A stretch of DNA of 64,000 bases from Mycetocola zhadangensis (GTDB lineage Bacteria; Actinomycetota; Actinomycetes; Actinomycetales; Microbacteriaceae): positions 1 to 64,000 of the forward strand of contig NZ_RCWJ01000005.1 in assembly GCF_003668565.1 (NCBI RefSeq), in the 5' to 3' direction. Numbering within the stretch: the first letter of the stretch is position 1; each line of letters begins with the position of its first letter. Below the pieces are notes generated by a model. The model did no database searches, had not been told where the DNA came from, and worked only from the letters and a program-made list of their open reading frames with translations. Of the stretch, positions 19,390 to 27,029 are shown piece after piece. The translations under genes and the position numbers were made by a program.

Positions 19390-19636
19390 GTGTTCGTCCG
19401 TTCGGCGTGTGCGTTGCTGGCCTCGGTCCGGATCGGATCGGCCCCTTCGACGGATTCTGGCCGTCTCTTCGAGCCTAGCCGCTCCATTCCTTCCGTTACA
19501 GGCGTGATCGACGCGAGAACCGGCATCCGCTTCACATCATCTTGTGAGGATGTGCCCCATACACTAAAAGAACAGCCCGGGCGCATACGGATGCATGGAG
19601 GCTGCCCCCACGAGAATTTCCTACGAGAGGCCTCTG

Positions 19637-20341
19637 TTGACCCCCCGAGACGACTCCCCCGCAGAAACCGCAAGCAAGAGCGGCAACCCGGCGAAGCAGA
19701 AAACCATCAAAGAGCAGCGCGCAGAACAGCGCACAGCCAAGGTGGAGGCCTTCAAGAAGGAACAGGCTCGGAAGCGCCGCAACAAGCGCATCGGCATCGG
19801 CGCTGCCATCGTCGGTGGTGTCGCGGTTGTCGCACTTCTCGTCACGAGCATTGTGCTGACCATTCCGAAGAACGCGACCTACGAGGCCGGCGGTTCCGGG
19901 GCAAAGATCGAGGGCGTCGAGACCTTCCAGAACTCGAACACGCACGTCGAGACGGCGGTCGACTACCCGCAGACCCCGCCAGCTGGTGGCGACCACAACC
20001 CGGCCTGGCTGAACTGTGGCATCTACACAGAGGTGCAGCAGAGCGAAAACGCCGTGCACTCGCTCGAGCACGGTGCCATCTGGGTGACATACGACCCGTC
20101 CATCTCCGATGAAGAGCTCGAACTGCTCAAGGAGAAGCTGCCGTCCACCTACGTCATCCTTTCTCCGTTCGAAGAACTTCCAACTCCGATCGTTCTGTCC
20201 GGCTGGGACGTACAGCTTCAGGTTGAGGACGCCTCGGACGAGCGCATCACCGAGTTCTTCGAGGAGTACTGGAAGAGCGAGAACGTTCCCGAGCCCGGTG
20301 CCCTCTGCACCGGCGCGGTTGAGGGCCCGGGCAAGGCGTAA
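19637..20341 (+). CDS. DUF3105 membrane-anchored protein
   Basis: A protein of about 234 residues with a Lys/Arg-rich, coiled-coil-like N-terminus (QKTIKEQRAEQRTAKVEAF), one transmembrane segment (IGAAIVGGVAVVALLVTSIVL) and an extracytoplasmic DUF3105 domain. Family-typical segments PPAGGDHNPAWLNCGIY and NAVHSLEHGAIWVTYDP are visible, with His/Cys residues that could bind metal. The start is uncertain: TTG at 19637 has GAGAGG in front of it, while an ATG at 19595 lacks a ribosome site. Two bases separate it from the DUF305 gene. Biochemical role unknown. Confidence 0.8.
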   Translation: MTPRDDSPAETASKSGNPAKQKTIKEQRAEQRTAKVEAFKKEQARKRRNKRIGIGAAIVGGVAVVALLVTSIVLTIPKNATYEAGGSGAKIEGVETFQNSNTHVETAVDYPQTPPAGGDHNPAWLNCGIYTEVQQSENAVHSLEHGAIWVTYDPSISDEELELLKEKLPSTYVILSPFEELPTPIVLSGWDVQLQVEDASDERITEFFEEYWKSENVPEPGALCTGAVEGPGKA

Positions 20342-20343
20342 TT

Positions 20344-21066
20344 GTGACGGCGACCGGTACGCCCGATTTTGAGACGGATGCTTCGGCATCCGCCTCGACG
20401 TCGGCTCCCGTTTCACGACGCCGGTCGCCTCTCGCACTCCTGCTGCTCGCGCTCGTCGCGGTCGTGGTGGTCGGAATTGTCGCGTTCTCCGTCGGTCGGT
20501 TATCGACGCTCGGTGATCCGACGCCTACGACGGACAGCGCGGAAGCCGGGTTCGCCAGGGACATGCAGACCCACCACAACCAGGGTGTCGAGCTCTCGAT
20601 GATCATTCGCGACCTCACCGATGACGACGCAGTTCGGCTGCTGGCCTATGACATCGCAACCACCCAGGGTGCGCAGTCGGGCATGATGCAGGGCTGGCTC
20701 GCGGTGTGGGGTTTGCCCGCGCACGGCACTGACCCCGAGATGACCTGGATGATGCAGCCAACGCTCGAGGGTGATGGCCACAACCACGGTTCGGGCGAGA
20801 GCGCTCACGAACCCGGTGAGCCGATGCCCGGGCTTGCGACGAGTGAGCAGATCACCGAGTTGAAGAGCCTTCGCGGTGTGGCGGCGGAACGCATGTTCCT
20901 CGAGCTCATGATCGCCCACCACCAGGGTGCGATTGACATGGCGGAGGCGGTGCTCGACCGAAGCACGAACTCGACTGTGCGCACGTTCGCGAATGGCGTC
21001 GTGAAGAGCCAGGACTCCGAGATCGACCTCATGGAGTCGATGCTCGAGGAGCGGCCGGCGCCGTAA
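20344..21066 (+). CDS. DUF305 membrane-anchored protein
   Basis: A 240-residue protein with a short cytoplasmic N-terminus, one transmembrane helix (LALLLLALVAVVVVGIVAF) and an extracytoplasmic four-helix DUF305 domain. The paired His motifs MQTHHNQGVELS and MIAHHQGAIDMAE are diagnostic, and a His-rich HNHGSGESAHE loop lies between them. Members have been linked to copper or other metal handling, but no function is proven here. The GTG start is two bases after the DUF3105 stop, so the two are coupled. The first codons contain an inverted CGGATGC pair (20375-20392). Confidence 0.85.
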   Translation: MTATGTPDFETDASASASTSAPVSRRRSPLALLLLALVAVVVVGIVAFSVGRLSTLGDPTPTTDSAEAGFARDMQTHHNQGVELSMIIRDLTDDDAVRLLAYDIATTQGAQSGMMQGWLAVWGLPAHGTDPEMTWMMQPTLEGDGHNHGSGESAHEPGEPMPGLATSEQITELKSLRGVAAERMFLELMIAHHQGAIDMAEAVLDRSTNSTVRTFANGVVKSQDSEIDLMESMLEERPAP

Positions 21067-21078
21067 CGCCCGTTGGTT

Positions 21079-21448
21079 CGTTCCTGCACGCGGCGCGTCG
21101 TTGCGGCCCACGCCCCGTTCCCACCGCGCGTGCGGTCGTTTCCGGCCACGGCCCGTCAGCGCCGCGCGCACCGTCGTTACGGTGCTCGCCCCGTTCCCAC
21201 CGCGCGTGCCGACGTTGCGGCGCTCGCCCCGTTCCCACCGCGCGTGCCGACCACAGCCCGTTGGCGCCGCACGTGCCGTCGTTGCGGTCCAAGACCCGTT
21301 CCCACCGCGCGTGCCGACGTTGCCGGCCACAGCGCGTCGGTGCCGCGCGCACCGTCGTTACGGCGCTCGCCCCGTTCCCACCGCGCGTGCCGACGTTGCC
21401 GGCCACAGCCCGTCAGCGCCGCGCGCACTGCGGGGTTCAGGGCGGCAC
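21079..21448. repeat. Tandem repeat, 38-bp period, about nine imperfect units
   Basis: The 18-base core CGTTCCCACCGCGCGTGC occurs without change at 21116, 21192, 21230, 21297 and 21373. Variant units start at 21079, 21154, 21259, 21335 and 21411. Adjacent starts are 38 bases apart except for one 37- and one 29-base step. Open frames crossing it are low-complexity Arg/Gly/Ala products without ribosome sites, so I treat it as non-coding. It follows the DUF305 stop directly. Confidence 0.85.
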
Positions 21449-21485
21449 TGCTGCGTTGTCGATGCACTCGGCGTTCCGTCCCTCC

Positions 21486-21760
21486 GCCGTTCATCGGTCC
21501 CTTCGGCACCGTTTCCGCCCGCAAGGCGTCGCAACGGACCGATGAACGGCACCTCGCGCAGCCCAGCCTCGTTCGTCGGTCCCCTACTACCCGTTTTCGC
21601 CCCGCAAGGCGTTGCAACGGACCGATGAACGGCACGTCGGGCAGTCCGCACCGGTTCGTCGGTCCCTTGGTACCCATTTCGCTCCAGGAGGCGACGTAAC
21701 GGACCGATGAATGGCGGGTCCGGCGGGACAACTCCCGTCATCGGTCCCTTGGGGAAGTTC
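21486..21760. repeat. Hairpin-forming tandem repeat, about 83-bp period
   Basis: Three full units and one partial each start with GTTC(A/G)TCGGTCC (21489, 21571, 21654, 21737). The full units end with GGACCGATGAACGG or a near copy (21536-21549, 21619-21632, 21701-21714). In the first unit the arms are a perfect 15-bp inverted repeat (21486-21500 and 21536-21550) around 35 bases. No coding potential is credible. The array ends about 120 bases before the DUF559 gene. Confidence 0.85.
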
Positions 21761-21881
21761 ACGACGCTGCCCCACACACAAGCCCCCGCGGCAGTACCGA
21801 ACCGTTGTCCACAGGGTGGTTTGCGCCCACAGATCCGGCTCCAGCGCCGCTCCAGGCGCCGCCGAGTGGAACCGTGGGGGC

Positions 21882-22850
21882 ATGAACAGGACTTACCCGC
21901 TCCCACCGGGACTCACTGACGCATTCACCATCGCCGATGCCCGCCGCTATGGCGTCGGGCGGAAGCGACTCAACGCGCCCGACCTGGAACATCCCTTTCG
22001 CGGAGTGTTCGCGCGAAAGCCGCTCGACGTCTCGACGAACGGCTTGAACGCAGCAGAGGCAATGCGCACGGAAGTGATTCGCCTGGCGCGTGCCTACTCG
22101 ACGCGAATGGGCCCGGGTGAGTTCTTCAGCCACACCACGGCGGCAACACTGTGGGGTGTGCCGCTGCCGACACTTCGCGACATCGTCCTCGATGTCGCGG
22201 TGTTTCGACCGCGACGAGCACCCAAAGCAACTGGACTCCGTGGGCACTCGCTCGATCCACGCCTCTGCTACGTCACCGAGCGCAATGGTCTCAGGCTCAC
22301 GACACCGGCCTCGACCTGGGCCAGCCTCGGCTCTCTCCTCGCTCCATATGACTTGGTTGCCGCGGGCGACGCGATTGTCTGCTCTCGCACGTCGGACGGA
22401 AGGTCTTTCTCCGAGCGCCCGCTCGCCACCCTCGCTCAGCTCCAGGCAGCCATCGACGCTGGCCGCCGCCCCGGCGTACAGGCGCTTCGTAACTCGGTCG
22501 GGCGCGTCCGCTCCGGCTCATGGTCCCGGCTCGAGTCGTGGGTACGACTCATCCTCGTTGATGCGGGGCTGCCCGAACCGGTGCTCAACTTCGACGCCTA
22601 TGACGATGCAGGCAACTTCCTCGGATGCCTGGACCTGGCGTACCCCGATCTGAAAATCGCGATTGAGTACGAGGGCCAGCACCACTGGAGCACCCCGGCG
22701 CAGATCCAACACGACATCGATCGCCTTGACCGACTTGTGGAGAACGGATGGCGCATCGTCCGCCTGACCAAGGAACACGTATTTCGAGACCCGGCCGAAG
22801 TTGTTCGGCGTGTCGTCGTCGCACGCGCGCAGCGCTCAACCGCGCGCTAG
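21882..22850 (+). CDS. DUF559/AbiEi-like protein with endonuclease-type C-terminal domain
   Basis: A 322-residue protein with start MNRTYPLPPGL behind a GGGGG ribosome site. Residues about 10-60 resemble the winged-helix part of AbiEi-type proteins (TIADARRYGVGRKRL). The C-terminal third is Vsr/PD-(D/E)XK-like, with IAIEYEGQHHW and a DRLVENGWRIVRLTKEHVF segment; Asp in GCLDLAYPD and the E/Q pair in IEYEGQ are plausible active-site residues. Families of this kind occur in many actinobacteria; a toxin-antitoxin or DNA-processing role is unproven. It stands alone, downstream of two repeat arrays. Confidence 0.75.
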   Translation: MNRTYPLPPGLTDAFTIADARRYGVGRKRLNAPDLEHPFRGVFARKPLDVSTNGLNAAEAMRTEVIRLARAYSTRMGPGEFFSHTTAATLWGVPLPTLRDIVLDVAVFRPRRAPKATGLRGHSLDPRLCYVTERNGLRLTTPASTWASLGSLLAPYDLVAAGDAIVCSRTSDGRSFSERPLATLAQLQAAIDAGRRPGVQALRNSVGRVRSGSWSRLESWVRLILVDAGLPEPVLNFDAYDDAGNFLGCLDLAYPDLKIAIEYEGQHHWSTPAQIQHDIDRLDRLVENGWRIVRLTKEHVFRDPAEVVRRVVVARAQRSTAR

Positions 22851-22918
22851 CTGAAGAGGGCCAGCACGGCCCCGGCTCATCCGGGCAATGCGCAGCTGAG
22901 GTCGCTGCGCGATTCGGC

Positions 22919-23026
22919 ATGCCGATCGATGCCCTGTTCTACCTCAACCCGGTACGCACGACGATCGTCGAGTACCCATTGCTTGAACTCGGTGAGGTGC
23001 TCAACGTCCTCAAGGCGCACCGCTAA
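22919..23026 (+). CDS. Possible 35-residue ORF or gene remnant
   Basis: The frame MPIDALFYLNPVRTT onward to VLNVLKAHR has codon use like real genes here, and the in-frame sequence just upstream (AAEVAARFG) also looks protein-like. There is no ribosome site and the segment sits between convergent genes. It may be the tail of a lost gene. I do not recognise a family. Confidence 0.2.
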   Translation: MPIDALFYLNPVRTTIVEYPLLELGEVLNVLKAHR

Positions 23027-23036
23027 CCGACTGCGA

Positions 23037-24920
23037 TCAGTCGACCAGCGGACGGCTTCCGAGCTGCTCCTCAAACATCCTCGCGTAGGTGCCGTCGAGC
23101 GCGAGGAGTTCAGAGTGTGTGCCCTTCTCGGCGACCCGTCCCGCTTCAATCACGAAGATGACATCCGCCTGAACGATTGTGGAGAGTCGGTGTGCGATCG
23201 CGATCGTCGTACGACCAGCGGATGCCGCCTCAAGCGCACGCTGGACGACGCGCTCCGAGATCGTATCGAGGGCACTCGTGGCCTCATCGAGCACGAGAAC
23301 AGCGGGGTCCTTGAGCATCACGCGAGCAATCGCGATGCGCTGTTTCTCACCGCCGGAGAGGCGATAACCGCGCTCACCAACCACGGTGTGATAGCCGTCC
23401 TCGAACGACGCGATCGTGTCGTGGATGTTTGCGGCACGTGCCGCTGTCTCGAGTTCGAGGTCAGTGGCATCCGGTTTCGCATAGCGAAGATTCTCGGCGA
23501 TCGTCGCGTGGAACAGATACGTCTCCTGGCTGACAATGCCGATGTTCGAGACGAGCGACTCGGCCTGCAGGTCGCGCACATCCGTGCCAGCGAACAGCAC
23601 ACGGCCGCCGGTCGCATCGTAGAACCGGGGAACCAGGTACGACACTGTGGTCTTGCCCGCGCCACTCGGCCCGACGAATGCAGCGAACTCACCGGGTTCA
23701 ATAGTGAATGACACATTGTCGAGCGTCGGGCGCGATTCCGGAGTCGCATCTGGGTAGCGGAAGGTCACCCCGTCGAACTCGACACTGCCGAGACGTGGGT
23801 TGTCGCGGGCGACGGGGACGGCTGTTGGCCGATCGGAGATTGACGGTTTGAGATCCAGATACTCGAAGATGCGCGCGAAGAGGGCACCCGAGGTTTGCAG
23901 GTCGAGACCGACTCGCATCAGGGCCATCAGGGGGAAGAGTAACCGTGACTGCACCGTCGTGAATGCGACGATCGCGCCTGCGGTGATGTCGGTGGCTCCG
24001 CCGGTCACGAGGAATCCGGCGACCAGGTAGACGATGGCTGGGATCGACGAGAGGAAGATGTTGACCATGGCAAAGAACCACTGCCCGCTCATCGTCTGCT
24101 TGACCTGAAGATCAACCTGTTCTTCGTTTGCGCTGCTGTAACGCGAAATCTCGGCAGGCTGCTGGTTGAAGCTCTTCGACAACAGCACACCCGAGACGCT
24201 CAGCGTCTCCTGGGTGATCGCCGTCATGTCGGACAGCGACTCTTGTGTCTTGGTCGCGATTCGAGCGCGCACCTGACCGACGCGGCGTTGCGCGATCACG
24301 AGAATCGGCATCAGCACGAGAGCGACGATGGTGAGCTGCCAGTTGATGAGAACCATCGCAACGAACGCAGCGAGCACCGTGACGGTGTTGCCGAGCACGC
24401 TGGAAATGGTGTTGCTGAGCGCTCCGGCCACTCCCCCGACGTCGTTCTGGAGTCTGGACTGAATCACGCCCGTTTTGGTGCGGGTGAAAAAGCTCAACTC
24501 CATCGCTTGCAGCTTGCGGAACAGACTCACTCGGAGTTCGCCCATGACGGTGTTACCGACCGTCGCGGTCAGCCAGGTCTGCCACACTCCGAGCCCGGTG
24601 GCCAGAATGAAGATTCCAACCATAATGGCAACGATGCGAGTGAGCGCCGGCATGTTCGGCCCGCCCTCGGGCGGAAATAGTCCAACATCGAAGGCCCGCT
24701 CGACGAGCAGTGGTGGGATGACGCTGAGGGCTGCGCCGATCAGCACGAGAACCACCGTGAGTGCGATCTTCGCCTTGTGCGGCCTGAACAGCGCCATCAC
24801 CCGAGATAACAGGTGCGGAATCTTTGGCGCCTCGGCATTCACCGCCCGTTGCGCTTCTTCATCGCCCCCGCCCCGGCGTCCGCCGCCTCCTCCGCCGCGA
24901 CCGCCTCCGTGCATACTCAT
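23037..24920 (-). CDS. ABC transporter, fused permease/ATP-binding (MsbA/LmrA-like exporter)
   Basis: A 627-residue half-transporter. A Gly/Arg-rich tail (about 1-25) precedes six transmembrane helices (about 50-330) and a nucleotide-binding domain (about 375-615). The NBD shows Walker A GPSGAGKTT, Q-loop IGIVSQETYLF, signature RLSGGEKQR, Walker B VLVLDEATSALD and H-loop IAHRLST. It likely works as a homodimer exporting lipids or drugs; the substrate cannot be told. It stands alone on the minus strand and ends close to a possible ORF remnant. Confidence 0.9.
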   Translation of the reverse strand: MSMHGGGRGGGGGGRRGGGDEEAQRAVNAEAPKIPHLLSRVMALFRPHKAKIALTVVLVLIGAALSVIPPLLVERAFDVGLFPPEGGPNMPALTRIVAIMVGIFILATGLGVWQTWLTATVGNTVMGELRVSLFRKLQAMELSFFTRTKTGVIQSRLQNDVGGVAGALSNTISSVLGNTVTVLAAFVAMVLINWQLTIVALVLMPILVIAQRRVGQVRARIATKTQESLSDMTAITQETLSVSGVLLSKSFNQQPAEISRYSSANEEQVDLQVKQTMSGQWFFAMVNIFLSSIPAIVYLVAGFLVTGGATDITAGAIVAFTTVQSRLLFPLMALMRVGLDLQTSGALFARIFEYLDLKPSISDRPTAVPVARDNPRLGSVEFDGVTFRYPDATPESRPTLDNVSFTIEPGEFAAFVGPSGAGKTTVSYLVPRFYDATGGRVLFAGTDVRDLQAESLVSNIGIVSQETYLFHATIAENLRYAKPDATDLELETAARAANIHDTIASFEDGYHTVVGERGYRLSGGEKQRIAIARVMLKDPAVLVLDEATSALDTISERVVQRALEAASAGRTTIAIAHRLSTIVQADVIFVIEAGRVAEKGTHSELLALDGTYARMFEEQLGSRPLVD

Positions 24921-24931
24921 GAATTCACCCT

Positions 24932-24964
24932 AAGCCCGGCATCCGTCACTCGGATGCCGGGCTT
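24932..24964 (-). terminator. Hairpin terminator of the CUT1 sugar operon
   Basis: Perfect 14-bp arms (24932-24945 and 24951-24964) with a 5-base loop lie 27 bases past the last permease stop. The arms contain the inverted pair GCATCCG/CGGATGC. No strong T-run follows. Confidence 0.7.
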
Positions 24965-24990
24965 CAAAGGTGAGAGAATGCGCGTCCGGC

Positions 24991-25983
24991 TTACCCCTTG
25001 GTCGCACCGGCGAGCAGGCCACGCACGAAGTACCGCTGCAGGCTGAAGAACACGATCAGCGGAACGATGAGCGAAACGAAGGCTGCGGCTGTGAGGCGTT
25101 GCCAGTCCTGCCCTCGAGTACCGGTCAGTTCGGCCAACCTCTGCGTCAGCGGCGCAACGTCCGCAGTGCCGCCCGAGAAGATCAGCGCGACAAGCAGGTC
25201 GTTCCACACCCATAAGAACTGGAAGATCGCCACCGATGCGATCGCAGGCAGAGCCAGGGGAAGCACGATCCGGAAGAAGATCTGGCCGGGGCTTGCGCCG
25301 TCCACGCGTGCTGCCTCAATAACCTCTCCCGGGATTTCCGAAATGAAGTTGTGCAGCAGGAAGATGATCAGCGGCAGACCGAACATCGTGTGAGCGATCC
25401 ACACGGGCAGATAGTTCTGCTCAGGAATGATCGGAATCACGTCGTGCAGGGTGTTCTGCAACGGACGGAGGAACGTAGTGAACATCGACAGAACGGGAAG
25501 CAGCGCCATCTGGAGGGGGACGATCTGCAGACCGAAGATCACGATGAACAGCCAGTTCGCGCCCCTGAACTTCATCCACGCGAACGCGTACGCGGCCATG
25601 GCACCGAGCACCAACGGGAAGAGTGTGCCTGGGATCGCGATCGCCAGGGAGTTGACGAAGTATGAGCCCAGCTGGGGAGATGACTGCGAGGACGAGAACA
25701 GAACCTCGGAGTAGTTGTCCAGAGTGAAGCCGGGATTCTGGAAAATCGTCCACCAACCGGTGGTCTGAATCAGTTCCGCCGGACGGAAGGAAGAAATGAA
25801 AAGCCCGAACGTCGGGATCGTCCAGATCACCGCGATGATGAGAGCGGCGACGGTCGCTCCACGAGAGGTCAAGCGACGTTTCACTCGCTTGGCCTTGGTG
25901 CCGACCTCCGCCTCGCGGCCACGCGCCAGTTCGTCGCCGGCCTTGGGGTCAGTGGTGGTGGGAACAATCGGTGTGGTGCTCAT
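24991..25983 (-). CDS. Carbohydrate ABC transporter permease (CUT1, MalG-like)
   Basis: A 330-residue inner-membrane protein with about six transmembrane helices after a 45-residue cytoplasmic N-terminus. The cytoplasmic EAA loop reads EAARVDGASPGQIFFRIVLPLALP, which couples to an ATPase. It overlaps the partner permease gene by 4 bases. No ATPase gene is present in this operon, so a shared MsiK-type ATPase elsewhere probably energises it. Confidence 0.9.
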   Translation of the reverse strand: MSTTPIVPTTTDPKAGDELARGREAEVGTKAKRVKRRLTSRGATVAALIIAVIWTIPTFGLFISSFRPAELIQTTGWWTIFQNPGFTLDNYSEVLFSSSQSSPQLGSYFVNSLAIAIPGTLFPLVLGAMAAYAFAWMKFRGANWLFIVIFGLQIVPLQMALLPVLSMFTTFLRPLQNTLHDVIPIIPEQNYLPVWIAHTMFGLPLIIFLLHNFISEIPGEVIEAARVDGASPGQIFFRIVLPLALPAIASVAIFQFLWVWNDLLVALIFSGGTADVAPLTQRLAELTGTRGQDWQRLTAAAFVSLIVPLIVFFSLQRYFVRGLLAGATKG

Positions 25984-26951
25984 CGGATTTCCCTCTGCTT
26001 CCGCATGACTCGGACGTTGTAGATGATGATCGGCAGAACGAGGATGAACAGCACCAGGGCGAGGGCGGAACCACGCCCAGGCTCAGCCGCCCGAAACGCT
26101 TGGGTATACATCTCGTTGGCGATAACACTCGTGTCGAAGTTGCCAGCCGTCATTGTGCGAACGATGTCGAAGACCTTGAGAGTCGCAATCGAAATGGTCG
26201 TAATCACGACCACAAGCGAACCGCGGATGCCAGGAAGGGTCACGTTTGTGAATCTCTCCCACGCGTTCGTACCGTCGATCTCCGCCGCCTCGAGTTGCTC
26301 GGTTGGTACCGCTTTGATCGCCGCTGAGAGCACGACCATTGCGAATCCGGTCTGAATCCAAATTAGGACGATGATCAGAAGGAAGGTGTTGATCGGTGAC
26401 GTCTGCAACCACTGAACCGGCTCACCGCCGAACCAGACGACGATCTGGTTGAGGAGGCCGATCTGCTCGTCTCCGGCTTGCCGGTAGTCATAAACGAACT
26501 TCCAGATGATTCCAGCACCGACCATTGAGATCGCCATCGGCATGAATACGAGTGCTTTGTAGAACCTCTCACCTCTGGACTTATCGATGAAGACGGCGTA
26601 TGCCAACCCGATCGTTGTCGAAATTATCGGCACCAGAAGGACCCAGATCACTGTGTTAAGCAGTGTGTTCAGAATCGCCGGTTGTGTGAACATCCACACG
26701 AAGTTGTCGGCACCGTTGAACTCGCCTCTGCTGTTTGTGAAAGCCAGAAGACTCGTGCGAATCGCGGGATAGATCAGGCCGAGGATCAGGAGGAATAGGG
26801 CTGGGGCAAGAAATACGAAGAGTTGCACCCAGTCCTTGCCTCGCTTGGGAGCCTTGTCGAGGAAGAAGAAGAGGAGGCCGATGATGGCGGCGAAGATGGC
26901 AAGTCCTCCCACCACCTGAAGGATTTTGCCGAGGAGGTCAGCGGTCGTCAT
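25980..26951 (-). CDS. Carbohydrate ABC transporter permease (CUT1, MalF-like)
   Basis: A 323-residue permease with about seven hydrophobic segments and the EAA loop EAAEIDGTNAWERFTNVTLPG. It pairs with the permease encoded immediately downstream. The gene starts 78 bases after the binding-protein stop, beyond a long hairpin. Similar proteins belong to alpha-glucoside importers (AglF-like), in line with the binding protein next to it. Confidence 0.9.
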   Translation of the reverse strand: MTTADLLGKILQVVGGLAIFAAIIGLLFFFLDKAPKRGKDWVQLFVFLAPALFLLILGLIYPAIRTSLLAFTNSRGEFNGADNFVWMFTQPAILNTLLNTVIWVLLVPIISTTIGLAYAVFIDKSRGERFYKALVFMPMAISMVGAGIIWKFVYDYRQAGDEQIGLLNQIVVWFGGEPVQWLQTSPINTFLLIIVLIWIQTGFAMVVLSAAIKAVPTEQLEAAEIDGTNAWERFTNVTLPGIRGSLVVVITTISIATLKVFDIVRTMTAGNFDTSVIANEMYTQAFRAAEPGRGSALALVLFILVLPIIIYNVRVMRKQREIR

Positions 26952-26977
26952 TGAGCTACGCCTTTCGGAATGAGGTA

Positions 26978-27018
26978 GCTCAAGGGCGGAGTCGCGTAAG
27001 GCAACTCCGCCCTTGAGC
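26978..27018 (-). terminator. Intercistronic hairpin after the CUT1 binding-protein gene
   Basis: Perfect 15-bp arms (26978-26992 and 27004-27018) with an 11-base loop lie 11 bases past the binding-protein stop and before the permease genes. Like the hairpin at 12692-12724 it has no T-run and probably limits read-through or protects the upstream message. Confidence 0.6.
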
Positions 27019-27029
27019 AGTGCTATGAG

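Noticed and set aside
19390-19636. SAM or other riboswitch upstream of cbs-metB
   Set aside because: I could not find the conserved cores or a terminator-antiterminator pair in the leader; a covariance-model search would be needed to exclude it fully.
19532-20437. 301-codon open frame on the minus strand
   Set aside because: It is antisense to the DUF3105 gene, whose family motifs and spacing to DUF305 are convincing.
21079-21760. CRISPR array
   Set aside because: Repeats are contiguous units with drifting sequence and uneven length; there are no unique spacers of uniform size and no cas gene in the window.
21073-21906. Long Arg/Gly/Ala-rich reading frames on both strands
   Set aside because: They are products of the tandem repeats, overlap each other in several frames and lack ribosome sites.
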